Shown one piece after another: positions 42,912 through 52,035 of a DNA stretch of 64,000 nt. The notes under the pieces were generated by a model. It worked only from the letters and a program-made list of their open reading frames with translations. It was not told the DNA's origin and ran no database searches. Source of the stretch: Bacillus nakamurai. GTDB taxonomy: Bacteria > Bacillota > Bacilli > Bacillales > Bacillaceae. The position numbers were made by a program, and so were the translations under genes. The stretch is from NCBI RefSeq assembly GCF_001584325.1, contig NZ_LSAZ01000022.1, forward strand, positions 62,001 to 126,000, in the 5' to 3' direction. Position 1 is the stretch's first letter. Every line of letters starts with the position of its first letter.

Positions 42912-43613
42912 TTACTTATAAGCAACAAATGCGCAGTGGCCCAAGTACTCATTGTATGTCTGCATGAGCTCATAATGGGCGGTCAGCGTATCATAGTGTT
43001 TGGGAGAAATGACCGGCGATAAATCCATTTCAGTTGTCGGCTCATGCGAATTGTCTTCGTGGAAAACAGAGATGATTTCCGCTTTTTGAAAACCTTGCTG
43101 GATCAATATCTGTTTCCATGCCGCTTCATCGTAAAAAACGGTAAAACCGTAAAAATCCTTAATATTTGTTTTCAAGTTTTCCGGAAGCGGTTTTTTCAAA
43201 GTTGCTTCAATGCCGATGAGCATGCCCCCCGGTTTGAGAACCCGCAGGATTTCAGACAGCGATAACGGAAGGCTTGAAAAGCTGAGGACAGATTCAGAAA
43301 GGACGGCAGAAAAAGTTTCTTCAGAAAAAGGAAGCTGCTCAAGCTCACCTAAATGACTGGGAATGGATAATCCTTCAGCGGCAAAACGTTTTGCCGCTTT
43401 TTCAAGCATAAGGGGATCTTTATCAACACATGTGACGGGATACAGCATATGACCGAGATATGCCGCTGTCTGTCCTGTACCGCAGCCGGCGTCAAGAATC
43501 GGCTCATGAGGAGGAGGAGCCGCTTTTGCGAGAATTGCTTTAGAATAAGCGAGTCCGCCGGGGTGAGCCCCTCCGACTCCGAATAAGGACAGCATTTCTA
43601 AATATTTGCTCAA
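42912..43613 (-). CDS. yodH: Class I SAM-dependent methyltransferase YodH
   Basis: A 233-residue methyltransferase: SAM motif ILDAGCGTGQTAAYLG, VTCVDKDPLMLEKAAK and EILRVLKPGGMLIGIEA (post II) are textbook. Substrate unknown. The TTG at 43613 lies eight bases after AAAGGAGG; the frame could extend upstream to 43694 without a site. Confidence 0.88.
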   Translation of the reverse strand: MSKYLEMLSLFGVGGAHPGGLAYSKAILAKAAPPPHEPILDAGCGTGQTAAYLGHMLYPVTCVDKDPLMLEKAAKRFAAEGLSIPSHLGELEQLPFSEETFSAVLSESVLSFSSLPLSLSEILRVLKPGGMLIGIEATLKKPLPENLKTNIKDFYGFTVFYDEAAWKQILIQQGFQKAEIISVFHEDNSHEPTTEMDLSPVISPKHYDTLTAHYELMQTYNEYLGHCAFVAYK

Positions 43614-43759
43614 AGTCCGAATCCTCCTTTCTCCCTCAGCATATGTTGAGAGAAATGCATAGGTTTGGGTAAAAGAGAAAGAAGGGCGCTTCACGTTTGA
43701 AGTTGACGAATGAGAGTTCGTCCATGATAATAATAAAAGAATAAAAAGGTGGTGTTTAC

Positions 43760-45160
43760 TTGAAACGGCAATTTAAACTGTTTTTTATCGTGCTGATCAC
43801 AGCAGTTGCAGCCTCAGCCCTTACGTTGTTTTTCACGGGCAATACGACCATTTTCGGACAAGGCTCAACAGCGCTTGGCAATAGCAAATTTGATAAATTC
43901 AATAAAGCTTACGAGCAGATTAAAAGTGATTATTACCAAAAAACAGACGACAGCAAATTAGTAGACGGAGCGATAAAAGGCATGATCAGTTCCTTGGATG
44001 ATCCGTATTCATCTTATATGGATCCGCAGGAAGGAAAGTCTTTTGAAGAAACAATTTCCGCTTCATTTGAAGGCATTGGCGCGCAAGTAGAAGAAAAGGA
44101 CGGCAGCATACTGATCGTATCTCCGATCAAAGGATCACCCGCAGAAAAAGCCGGTGTTAAACCGAATGATCAGGTCATTAAGGTGAACGGCAAAAGCGTT
44201 AAGGGCCTTAATGTAAACGAAGCTGTTGCATTAATCCGCGGCAAAAAAGGAACCAGCGTCAAGCTTGAATTACATAGAGCGGGAGTCGGCGATATTAACC
44301 TGTCGATTAAACGTGACACCATTCCGGTCGAAACCGTGTATTCTGAAATGAAAAAAGGCGGCATCGGCGAAATTCAAATCACTTCTTTCTCTGAATCAAC
44401 GGCAAAAGAGCTGAACACAGCTATTAACAGCCTTGAGAAACAGGGGGCAAAAGGGTACATTTTAGATTTAAGGGGCAACCCTGGCGGTCTGATGGATCAG
44501 GCGATTAAAATGAGCAACATGTTTATCGATAAAGGAAAAAATATCATGCAGGTGGAATATAAAGACGGTACGAAAGAAGTCATGAAAGCGACCGAAGAGC
44601 GTAAAGTGACGAAACCGACAGTCGTGCTCGTCAATGACGGTACGGCAAGTGCGGCAGAAATCATGTCAGCAGCGCTGCATGAATCATCCGGCATTCCTCT
44701 GATCGGTGAAAAAACTTTCGGAAAAGGCACCGTGCAAACGGCAAAAGATTACAGCGATGGTTCAACCGTTAAACTGACAATCGCAAAGTGGCTGACAGCC
44801 GACGGCGAATGGATTCATAAAAAAGGCATCAAGCCGCAATACGCAGTAAAGCTTCCCGATTATGCGAACCTGCCGTTTTTAGATGCTAAAAAAACATATC
44901 AATACGGCGACTCTGGCACAGACGTAAAAAATGCGCAAAATATGCTGAAAGCACTCGGGTATAAAGTGAATGTTAACAGCACGTACGATAAAGCATTTGA
45001 AGCAGCCGTCAAACAATTCCAATCCAAAGAGAACCTGAAACAAACAGGCATCTTAACCGGAGACACAACGGCAAAACTGATGACGGACCTGCAGAAAAAG
45101 CTGGCTGACAACGATACACAAATGAAAAAAGCCATTGAAACATTAAAAAAGAATATGTAA
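43760..45160 (+). CDS. ctpA: C-terminal processing peptidase CtpA (S41)
   Basis: A 466-residue exported serine protease with an N-terminal membrane anchor (residues 5-27), a PDZ domain (about 95-180), the S41 catalytic domain with Ser297 in NDGTASAAE and Lys322 in EKTFGKGTVQ, and a C-terminal peptidoglycan-binding helix bundle (GDSGTDVKNAQNMLKALGYK, about 393-445). TTG 43760 follows AAAAGGTGG. It is divergent from yodH. Confidence 0.95.
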   Translation: MKRQFKLFFIVLITAVAASALTLFFTGNTTIFGQGSTALGNSKFDKFNKAYEQIKSDYYQKTDDSKLVDGAIKGMISSLDDPYSSYMDPQEGKSFEETISASFEGIGAQVEEKDGSILIVSPIKGSPAEKAGVKPNDQVIKVNGKSVKGLNVNEAVALIRGKKGTSVKLELHRAGVGDINLSIKRDTIPVETVYSEMKKGGIGEIQITSFSESTAKELNTAINSLEKQGAKGYILDLRGNPGGLMDQAIKMSNMFIDKGKNIMQVEYKDGTKEVMKATEERKVTKPTVVLVNDGTASAAEIMSAALHESSGIPLIGEKTFGKGTVQTAKDYSDGSTVKLTIAKWLTADGEWIHKKGIKPQYAVKLPDYANLPFLDAKKTYQYGDSGTDVKNAQNMLKALGYKVNVNSTYDKAFEAAVKQFQSKENLKQTGILTGDTTAKLMTDLQKKLADNDTQMKKAIETLKKNM

Positions 45161-45180
45161 CAGCCCGATACCAGAGGCTT

Positions 45181-45237
45181 AAAAACACCTTGTTACGTCA
45201 TAAATCGTTCAGCGTTATGACGTAACAGGTGTTTTTC
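45181..45237. terminator. Long hairpin terminator after ctpA
   Basis: ACACCT-GTTACGTCATAA paired with TTATGACGTAACAGGTGT (18 bp, one bulge) around ATCGTTCAGCG, flanked by A and T runs. Confidence 0.85.
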
Positions 45238-45571
45238 TGTTTTAGGGAGGAAAGTGATGATAGCCCATGCCTGATGTTATAACAGAACAACTATGTTCAT
45301 CATTATAAGTGACTTTCGGAAAATCAAATGGCAGCGCAAAGTTTAGGCGCTCATTCTTTTAACAGTCCTAAAACATCAAAACGCAAGGATTAAGTTAAAT
45401 GAGTGTTTACGTATAAGCTGAGAAGAATGAGTACAGCTTAAGTTTAGAAAAGCTTCATCCCATGGTAAAGCCGTCTTTGAAATGAAGATGAACCAAAGGA
45501 GGTGAACTGGAGCAGTCTGATTCACAGTTGTCATTCCAATGAATGATGAAAATAGGGGAGGAATTGGGTAT
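45238..45571. other. Long leader before the GH30 gene
   Basis: 334 bases without a supported gene. An AAAGGAGGTGA ribosome-like site at about 45496-45506 is followed by a short frame (GTG AAC TGG..., ending HSCHSNE) of 14 codons, which may be a leader peptide. No clear promoter pair or riboswitch is recognised. Confidence 0.3.
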
Positions 45572-47041
45572 ATGCCTTTTTTAAAATTATCGCTGGCTCT
45601 TCTTCTTACTTCTTTACTATTAACAAGCAGTATGGGAAACGCTGTTCATGCTGCTGATCATAAGGAAACCGACAAAAATAAAGTGCGAGTCTGGTATAGC
45701 TCAGAAAAAGACCCGGCTTCCCGCTCCTGGTACGATGGGCCAAAAGAAGTGAAATACGCTTTAGACGAGCAACCCCCCCTGACATTGACAAAAAAGAAGG
45801 CGTCTGATTCAAAAGCCATTTATGTCGATCCGTCACAACGCTATCAAAGCATGTTAGGCATAGGTTCGTCTTTAGAAGAATCCACGATCCATAATATATC
45901 CAAAATGTCTTCCGGGAAAAGAGAGGAAGTGTTAAAAAAGCTGGTTGATCCGAAAGAGGGTATTGGTATGGATGTGATGCGCATAACGATTGGCACATCG
46001 GATTTTACGGCTCAGGAGTTTTATACGTATGATGATATGCCTAAAGGGAAGAAAGATCCTAAACTTAAACATTTTTCTATTCAAAAGGATATTGATTTAA
46101 ACATTACAGCAACAATTAAGCAGGCGCTGCATATTAATCCTAAGTTAAAAATCATTGCCTCTCCATGGAGTCCGCCGGCATGGATGAAAACGAATGAAAG
46201 CCTCAGCAGAGGAAAGCTTAAACATCAATATGTCGATGAATTGGCCGCCTATTACCGAAAGTGTATTGAAGCATATAAAAAACAAGGGATTCCAATTTAC
46301 GCAATGACTCTTCAAAATGAACCTTTACTGGAAATAGACTATCCGAGCATGTACATGCCGCCGGAGCAGCAGCGCGAACTCGCGATTACATTAAAAAAGG
46401 AAATGAAAAAACATGTAATTGACACGAAAATATGGATATATGATCACAATGCAAGCGGGGCTTGGAACTATATTCCTCCGATTTTAGATGATAAAAAAGG
46501 AAATCAAGCGGCCGACGGCATTGCTTTTCATGATTATGACGGAGATCTTTCCGTCATGGCGGAGATTGGGAGGAGATATCCTGAAAAATCTATTCACTTA
46601 ACAGAACGCTCTGTGTGGGGAACAGAGGGGGCGGACCGGATCGCACAATATTTCCGTAACGGCGCTTCCAGCTACAATGCCTGGGTGACAATGCTTGATA
46701 GTCATATTCAAACCCATCATTGGATAGGCACGCCAGATCCAACGCTGTTTATTCAAGATGCTATAAATCCTGATCGTTATTGGAATATACCGATATACCA
46801 TATGACAGGCAACTTTTCTAAATTTGTGGACCGAGGGGCAAAACGGATTGAAAGTAATTACGGCTCCAAAAACACAGTAACAAATGTGTCGTTCCTCAAT
46901 CCTGACCAGTCTATTGTCTCAGTCGTCATCAACCAAACATCCTCTGACCAAACATTCCATGTCGTTTCGGAAGATAAGCAATTTGAAGCTGTCATTCCGG
47001 CTAAAACCGTTGCAACCTATAAATGGGATCATAAAAAATAA
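45572..47041 (+). CDS. Secreted GH30-family glycoside hydrolase
   Basis: A 489-residue exported enzyme with signal peptide cleaved near VHAAD (residue 28). The GH30 (beta/alpha)8 domain shows QRYQSMLGIGSSLEE, ASPWSPPAWMKTN, acid/base glutamate in TLQNEPLLE and nucleophile glutamate in HLTERSVWG; a C-terminal beta-sandwich ends TYKWDHKK. GH30 includes glucosylceramidases, beta-1,6-glucanases and xylanases; this is nearer the glucosylceramidase-like group than to XynC (impression only). ATG 45572 follows GGGGAGGAATTGGG. Not present at this locus in B. subtilis 168 to my knowledge. Confidence 0.85.
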   Translation: MPFLKLSLALLLTSLLLTSSMGNAVHAADHKETDKNKVRVWYSSEKDPASRSWYDGPKEVKYALDEQPPLTLTKKKASDSKAIYVDPSQRYQSMLGIGSSLEESTIHNISKMSSGKREEVLKKLVDPKEGIGMDVMRITIGTSDFTAQEFYTYDDMPKGKKDPKLKHFSIQKDIDLNITATIKQALHINPKLKIIASPWSPPAWMKTNESLSRGKLKHQYVDELAAYYRKCIEAYKKQGIPIYAMTLQNEPLLEIDYPSMYMPPEQQRELAITLKKEMKKHVIDTKIWIYDHNASGAWNYIPPILDDKKGNQAADGIAFHDYDGDLSVMAEIGRRYPEKSIHLTERSVWGTEGADRIAQYFRNGASSYNAWVTMLDSHIQTHHWIGTPDPTLFIQDAINPDRYWNIPIYHMTGNFSKFVDRGAKRIESNYGSKNTVTNVSFLNPDQSIVSVVINQTSSDQTFHVVSEDKQFEAVIPAKTVATYKWDHKK

Positions 47042-47051
47042 TCACATTACA

Positions 47052-47078
47052 AAGCCGGCACGGGATACGTGCCGGCTT
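47052..47078. terminator. Bidirectional terminator between GH30 gene and yodF
   Basis: AAGCCGGCACG / CGTGCCGGCTT perfect stem with loop GGATA. Confidence 0.85.
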
Positions 47079-47085
47079 ATTCATA

Positions 47086-48579
47086 TTACGCGCCTTTTTG
47101 ATTCAATTTATCAGAGGATGTTTTACCGAATAAACCTTCTTTCACCGCGTTTGCAGTCGCTTTTTTCACAAAAAACGGATTAAGAATAACGACGGCAGAC
47201 AGATTGGAAACCAAACCCCAGAAGCCCTCATAAATGCCGTGGGAAGATTGGGTTATGTTTACTGTAAACGTCACAATAAGACCGACGAGCAGACCGATAA
47301 TCGTCGCTTCTTTCGTTTGGTTTTTCCAAAACAAGCTGACGGCGATGGCCGGGAAAATCTGCACCATTCCGGAAACGCCCAGCAGCTGGAGCGTAACGAG
47401 CGCCGTCGGGAAAAGCATGCCGAACAAAAGCGCAAGTCCGATGACGACAAACACCATGGAACGGGTGATGATCGTCAGCCTGCTTTGCGAAACATTCGGA
47501 TGAATCAAATCTCGGTACAAGTTATTCGCAAATAAGTTAGAAGCCCCGATGGCCATGATGGAACACGGAATCAAAGAAGCAAGGGCGATGGTTGAATAAG
47601 CAAAGCCCTGCGCGACGCCGCCGTAAGACGTTTGAATCAGCTTAAGCAAAGCGAGCCGCGGGTTGGTGTCCTCCGGCAGTACAAGAAACGCAATGAAGCC
47701 GAGAAAAATGACAAGAATCAAAACAATGTTATAAAGCGGCAGAAACATGCTGTTTTTACGGACGGCATCAGCGCTTTTTGCCGTAAATACTCCTGTCGCG
47801 GCATGCGCCCACATAAAGAGTGCCAGCGCCGATACGATAGAAGCGGTAATAAACCAAGGAATCCCTTTAGGCCCTGATGAAGGAATCGTCAGCATTTGCG
47901 GCGCTTTTTGTGCCATCGTGTGAATCATCGGCATCCAGCCGTGAAAATGGATCAGCGGGAGTGACACGACCATAAACAGCATAATGACCCATACTAAAAT
48001 ATCTTTAATAATGGCTGTAAATGTAGGCCCCTTAATACCGCTGAAAAAGGTATAAAGCGCGACAAGAACAAATGAAATGATAACCACCATGTTGACATTG
48101 ATCACACCCGTCCCGGCCACCTGAAGCGTATCCTGAATCCCGCTCAGCTGCAGACAGATATAAGGAATCAGCATGAGAACCCCTACAATGGCGACAAGGC
48201 TCGCCAAAAGCTTGCTGTCAAAACGCTCCCGGGCGTAATCAGCAAGCGTCGTCAATTTATGTAATTTCGCTACCTTCCAAAGCTTCGGCAAAAAGAAATA
48301 GGCGATAAAATAGGCCAACACAGAATATGGTATCGCAAAAAAGGCAACGCTTCCCCCGGTGTAGGCGGTGCTCGTCAGCCCTAGAAACGTATAAGCGGTA
48401 TAAAGGTCTGCGCCGACTAAAAACCAGACGAGCAATCCGCCAAAACGCCTGCCGCCGACTGACCACTCTTCAACAGAGGCCCGGGCTGATTTGTCTCTTC
48501 CGGCGATAAAGCCGATACAGACGACGGTTAAAACGATAACGGCTGTAATGATAAGTGCAGTTACATTTGCGGGCATCAA
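47086..48579 (-). CDS. yodF: Sodium:solute symporter YodF
   Basis: A 497-residue SSS-family transporter with about 13 membrane spans. WSVGGRRFGGLLVWFLVGADLYTAYTFLG and the SSS signature-like GTGVINVNMVVIISF region are visible; pantothenate/proline-type carriers are related. It overlaps the DUF3311 gene by four bases, an arrangement typical of these carriers. Substrate unknown. Confidence 0.9.
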   Translation of the reverse strand: MMPANVTALIITAVIVLTVVCIGFIAGRDKSARASVEEWSVGGRRFGGLLVWFLVGADLYTAYTFLGLTSTAYTGGSVAFFAIPYSVLAYFIAYFFLPKLWKVAKLHKLTTLADYARERFDSKLLASLVAIVGVLMLIPYICLQLSGIQDTLQVAGTGVINVNMVVIISFVLVALYTFFSGIKGPTFTAIIKDILVWVIMLFMVVSLPLIHFHGWMPMIHTMAQKAPQMLTIPSSGPKGIPWFITASIVSALALFMWAHAATGVFTAKSADAVRKNSMFLPLYNIVLILVIFLGFIAFLVLPEDTNPRLALLKLIQTSYGGVAQGFAYSTIALASLIPCSIMAIGASNLFANNLYRDLIHPNVSQSRLTIITRSMVFVVIGLALLFGMLFPTALVTLQLLGVSGMVQIFPAIAVSLFWKNQTKEATIIGLLVGLIVTFTVNITQSSHGIYEGFWGLVSNLSAVVILNPFFVKKATANAVKEGLFGKTSSDKLNQKGA

Positions 48580-48776
48580 TCCAATCCTCCTTGTTTCTTC
48601 TGAAGCTTATAAATGTAAAACGAACATAAAGGAGTGACAGCAATCCATAAAAGCAGCCAAAAATGAAAAAACGGCAGCCCGAAAATGATGGGATCAATCC
48701 GATTAGCGAACGATAGAAGCGCAAGCTGGCTGAAAGGTATTAAAATAAGAATGAAAATTAGTGCTTTTCTGACCAT
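48576..48776 (-). CDS. DUF3311 small membrane partner of YodF
   Basis: A 66-residue protein with two hydrophobic helices (IFILILIPFSQLALLSF and FHFWLLLWIAVTPLCSFYIY) and a basic tail KKQGGLD. DUF3311 genes usually sit directly upstream of SSS symporters, as here with stop/start overlap ATGA, so it is probably a transporter subunit. Confidence 0.82.
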   Translation of the reverse strand: MVRKALIFILILIPFSQLALLSFANRIDPIIFGLPFFHFWLLLWIAVTPLCSFYIYKLQKKQGGLD

Positions 48777-48927
48777 TTACTTTCCTCCCGGAACCTGATA
48801 ATGCTCCTTATAATAGCAGTTGTCAGATAAGATCACAAGATATTTTTCAGAAAAAAAAGATTTCTATTATTATATTAACCAAATCGCTTTATTTGCATTT
48901 ATACCGGAAACAAATTAAAATGATTAA

Positions 48928-48945
48928 TATCTCGAAATCAAGATA
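48928..48945. promoter_or_regulatory. MhqR-like operator upstream of mhqE
   Basis: TATCTCGAAATCAAGATA is a 6/6 inverted repeat matching the recalled MhqR operator TATCTCGAATTCGAGATA at nearly all positions. It lies 16 bases before the mhqE start codon. MhqR is the MarR-type repressor of quinone-responsive genes in Bacillus. Confidence 0.75.
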
Positions 48946-48961
48946 TTTAGGAGTGAATACA

Positions 48962-49873
48962 TTGAATACACCAGGATTGCACCATGTAACAGCATTTGCG
49001 AAAGACCCTGTTGAAAATTTGCGCTTTTATACAGAGGTGCTCGGCATGCGTCTTGTTAAAAAAACCGTTAATTTTGACGACCCCGCCACATATCATTTTT
49101 ATTTCGGCAACCAAAACGGAGATCCGGGTACGATTATAACGTTTTTCCCTTTTCAAGGCAGCCGCCGGGGCACTGTGGGAAAAGGCCAGGCCGGAAGAAT
49201 TTATTTCTCCGTGCCAAAAGGAGCGCTGCCGTTTTGGAAGAGCCGTCTTGAACAAAACGGTTTATCAGTAACCGAGCAAACACTGCTATCTGAACAAGTG
49301 CTTCTGTTTAACGATACAGAAGATCTGCCGCTTGCAATCATGGAAGATGAAAGAAGCGGAAAAAGCCAATGGACGCCTGACGGTATTACGGAAAATGAAG
49401 CGATTACAGGTATGAGAGGAGTGCTTCTGTACTCATACCGTCCGGAAGCCACTATCCGATTTCTGACGGAGAGCTTCGGCTATTCGAAAATAGGGGAGGA
49501 AAATCAAATCGTCAGGCTTCAGTCGGAGGCTGCGGTCGGACATATAATAGATGTTGATCTTGCGCCGAAAGAGAGCGGTGTCGGGGGCTGGGGCACGGTT
49601 CACCATGTCGCTTTCCGCACAACAGGCGAAGAACAGGCAAAATGGAAGGACATACTTGCCGCTTCACATCTCTCATCATCTGACATTCTTGACAGGTCAT
49701 ACTTTACATCTATTTATTTCAGAGAAAGCGGCGGTATTTTATTTGAAATGGCGACGGATGAACCCGGCTTTTTGACAGATGAAACATTTGACGGTCTCGG
49801 CACAGAGCTGAAGCTTCCGGAATGGCTGGAAGAGCACCGCAATCAAATTACCGGCATTCTTCCGAAAATATAA
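48962..49873 (+). CDS. mhqE: Ring-cleaving dioxygenase MhqE (YodE)
   Basis: A 303-residue extradiol-type dioxygenase of two VOC domains, GLHHVTAFAKDPVENLRFYTE at the N-terminus and GTVHHVAFRTTGEEQAKW in the second, supplying metal-binding His and Glu (FESGGILFEMATDEPG-like SGGILFEMATDEPG). It degrades hydroquinone-type electrophiles. TTG 48962 follows TTTAGGAGTG. It is 12 bases before mhqD. Confidence 0.93.
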   Translation: MNTPGLHHVTAFAKDPVENLRFYTEVLGMRLVKKTVNFDDPATYHFYFGNQNGDPGTIITFFPFQGSRRGTVGKGQAGRIYFSVPKGALPFWKSRLEQNGLSVTEQTLLSEQVLLFNDTEDLPLAIMEDERSGKSQWTPDGITENEAITGMRGVLLYSYRPEATIRFLTESFGYSKIGEENQIVRLQSEAAVGHIIDVDLAPKESGVGGWGTVHHVAFRTTGEEQAKWKDILAASHLSSSDILDRSYFTSIYFRESGGILFEMATDEPGFLTDETFDGLGTELKLPEWLEEHRNQITGILPKI

Positions 49874-49885
49874 GGAGGGCATACG

Positions 49886-50488
49886 ATGAAACATATTTAT
49901 GAAAAAGGAACGTCCAAAAACGTTCTCTTGCTTTTGCACGGAACGGGAGGAAATGAACATGACCTTCTGCCGCTCGGCCGTTTTATCGATCCTGACGCGA
50001 ATTTGCTCGGTGTCAGAGGCTCGGTTCTTGAAAATGGCATGCCTCGTTTTTTTAAGCGCCTGAAAGAAGGTGTATTCGATGAGAAGGATTTAATTGAACG
50101 GACGAAAGAATTATATGATTTTATAGATGAAGCGGCACAAACATACGGTTTTGACAGAAGAAACGTCATTGCAGCCGGATATTCAAACGGCGCCAATATT
50201 GCGGCGAGTCTCCTGTTTCATTATCAAGATGTATTAAAAGGGGCGATTCTGCATCATCCAATGGTGCCGATCCGCGGGCTGCCGCTGCCGGACATGACTG
50301 GGCTGCCAGTTTTTATCGGCGCGGGCAAGCAAGACCCGCTTTGTACAAAAGAGGAATCTGAGGAGCTTCATCATTATCTGACAGAAGCAAATGCAGCCGT
50401 TTCTCTCTTTTGGCAGGAGGGCGGACATCAGCTTACTCAGCATGAAGCGGAACAAGCGCGCGTTTGGTACCGAGAGCAAAACATGTAA
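49886..50488 (+). CDS. mhqD: Alpha/beta hydrolase MhqD (YodD)
   Basis: A 200-residue carboxylesterase/phospholipase-type hydrolase. LLLHGTGGNEHDLLPLGRF (oxyanion loop), the nucleophile GYSNGANIAASLL, and C-terminal D (QDPLCTKEE) and H (GGHQLTQHEAE) of the catalytic triad are present. Co-transcribed with mhqE in the quinone-detoxification operon. Confidence 0.92.
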   Translation: MKHIYEKGTSKNVLLLLHGTGGNEHDLLPLGRFIDPDANLLGVRGSVLENGMPRFFKRLKEGVFDEKDLIERTKELYDFIDEAAQTYGFDRRNVIAAGYSNGANIAASLLFHYQDVLKGAILHHPMVPIRGLPLPDMTGLPVFIGAGKQDPLCTKEESEELHHYLTEANAAVSLFWQEGGHQLTQHEAEQARVWYREQNM

Positions 50489-50527
50489 AAAAACCTTAGT
50501 TCGCATAGGCGAACTAAGGTTTTTTTA
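50487..50527. terminator. Bidirectional terminator between mhqD and yodC
   Basis: AAAAAAACCTTAGTTCGC / GCGAACTAAGGTTTTTTT perfect 18-bp stem, loop ATAG. Confidence 0.92.
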
Positions 50528-50530
50528 GTC

Positions 50531-51139
50531 TTACAGCCAAGTTGAAACTTTTGAAACAGGCAGACGGTTGCTTTTATGTGCCGGTTTGGCAGCTTTACCG
50601 ATAGAAATAAGCATCACAGGCACGAAGCGGTCGCTGACATCGAATTCTTTTACGAATTGCTCTTTGTTAAATCCGCCGATTGCGCAAGTATCGTAACCCT
50701 TTGCTTTTGCGGCAAGCATCAGCTGCATCGCTGCTAATGAGGCGTTTAGAAAAGCAGAATCGCGGGCGAATTGTTCATTTTGATATGCGCCGTTAATTTG
50801 GCTTAAAAGCGTTTGCTTGATTTCTTCTGTGATATTACCTTGACGAGCAAGCTCAGAATATACTTCTTCACCGTTTTCGTTTGCTTTCAAATCACCTAAA
50901 ACGGCAACTACCGCAGATGAGTCGATAATTTGTTTTTGGTTAAAGGCTACCGGCAGCAGAGCCGCTTTTGCTTCATCACTGTGAAATACTTGGAAATGCC
51001 AGTGCTGCAGGTTCCAAGCGGAAGGCGCTTTTATCGTGATTTCTAGCAGTTCTGTTAATTCCTCTTTTGTCATAACCGCATCTTTATCGTATTCTTTAAC
51101 AGATGCGCGTTCTTTTAAAAGATCTAATACGGACGTCAT
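50531..51139 (-). CDS. yodC: NAD(P)H nitroreductase YodC
   Basis: A 202-residue FMN-dependent oxidoreductase: RASVKEYDKDAVMTKEEL, ITIKAPSAWNLQHWHFQVF (FMN phosphate/ring site), AAMQLMLAAKAKGYDTCAIGGFN. It reduces quinones and nitroaromatics. The ATG at 51139 follows GGAGGAAACATT. It is divergent from yodB, whose product represses it in B. subtilis. Confidence 0.93.
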   Translation of the reverse strand: MTSVLDLLKERASVKEYDKDAVMTKEELTELLEITIKAPSAWNLQHWHFQVFHSDEAKAALLPVAFNQKQIIDSSAVVAVLGDLKANENGEEVYSELARQGNITEEIKQTLLSQINGAYQNEQFARDSAFLNASLAAMQLMLAAKAKGYDTCAIGGFNKEQFVKEFDVSDRFVPVMLISIGKAAKPAHKSNRLPVSKVSTWL

Positions 51140-51181
51140 AATGTTTCCTCCTTCGGATAAACGTGTTATCATAATAGAAAA

Positions 51182-51197
51182 GTTAGAAGCTTACTAA
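51182..51197. promoter_or_regulatory. Candidate YodB operator
   Basis: GTTAGAAGCTTACTAA, an imperfect palindrome centred on AAGCTT in the yodC-yodB gap. YodB sites are inverted repeats with TACT/AGTA arms; the fit here is only partial. Confidence 0.35.
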
Positions 51198-51268
51198 ATG
51201 TAACTCGAGAACTAATTTTAATGGATCACTGAAAACTTGTCAATAAATAGATGAAGGGATGGAATCAT

Positions 51269-51628
51269 ATGGGATATACAATGTGTCCTAAAATGGAATC
51301 TGCTTTTTCGCTGTTGGGAAAGCGTTGGAACGGCCTAATCATCCATGTGCTGATGGACGGCCCGAAACGTTTTAAAGATATGACTGAAACCATACCGATG
51401 ATCAGCCAAAAAATGCTGGCGGAGCGGCTGAAAGAGCTTGAACAAAATGAAATTGTCGAGCGGCAGGTGCTGCCTGAAACCCCTGTAAAAGTCATTTATA
51501 AACTGACCGACAAAGGTATGGCGCTGCAAGCCGTTTTTCAGGAAATGCAAAAATGGGCCGACAGTTTTTGCGAACCGGGAGCAGCCGCACAAGACGAAAA
51601 ATGTGAACAAGAACAGCACAGACCTTAA
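51269..51628 (+). CDS. yodB: HxlR/DUF24 redox-sensing repressor YodB
   Basis: A 119-residue winged-helix regulator. The sensor cysteine is residue 6 (MGYTMCPKMESA), which is thiolated or crosslinked by quinones and diamide; LLGKRWNGLIIHVLMDGPKRF and MISQKMLAERLKELE are the DNA-binding core. Further cysteines lie near the C-terminus (SFCEPG, EKCEQE). ATG 51269 follows GAAGGGATGG. Confidence 0.92.
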   Translation: MGYTMCPKMESAFSLLGKRWNGLIIHVLMDGPKRFKDMTETIPMISQKMLAERLKELEQNEIVERQVLPETPVKVIYKLTDKGMALQAVFQEMQKWADSFCEPGAAAQDEKCEQEQHRP

Positions 51629-51632
51629 CAGA

Positions 51633-51663
51633 AGGCTGCCGGACATTTTCCCGGCAGCCTTTC
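51633..51663 (+). terminator. Terminator after yodB
   Basis: GGCTGCCGG / CCGGCAGCC stem followed by TTTC. The rest of the gap to 52035 contains no supported gene and is AT-rich. Confidence 0.78.
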
Positions 51664-52035
51664 TGAATTACAGGAAAACGAAAACAAATGATATGAAAGC
51701 ACCTGCTGTTGAGGCAAAAGAAGCTGTAAATAGTGAAGCTTCAATTCTATAAAGGCAACAGTTACATCTCCGAAAAACCATCAATATCAAAATTATTTAT
51801 ATCGAGAAGTAAGTCTTTCCATTGTTTTATCAAGACTTCAATTTGCAATTCCTTTCCCTTAACGCTTTAAAACAGGCGGATGCTTTTGACATCGGCGACT
51901 GTCAATGAATATTTCAATTTAAAGAATCTAAACATGGAGATAAGCTTGAATGTGAGAAAGCAGTTTCAAACTTGTTAAGACACTTTGAGCTGTTCATATC
52001 ATAATATAAAGACTCATTGCGAAAGGGGGATGTTC

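Noticed and set aside
45181-45237. Insertion-sequence end or att site at the long inverted repeat
   Set aside because: Flanking A and T runs and position after ctpA make it an ordinary terminator; no transposase nearby.
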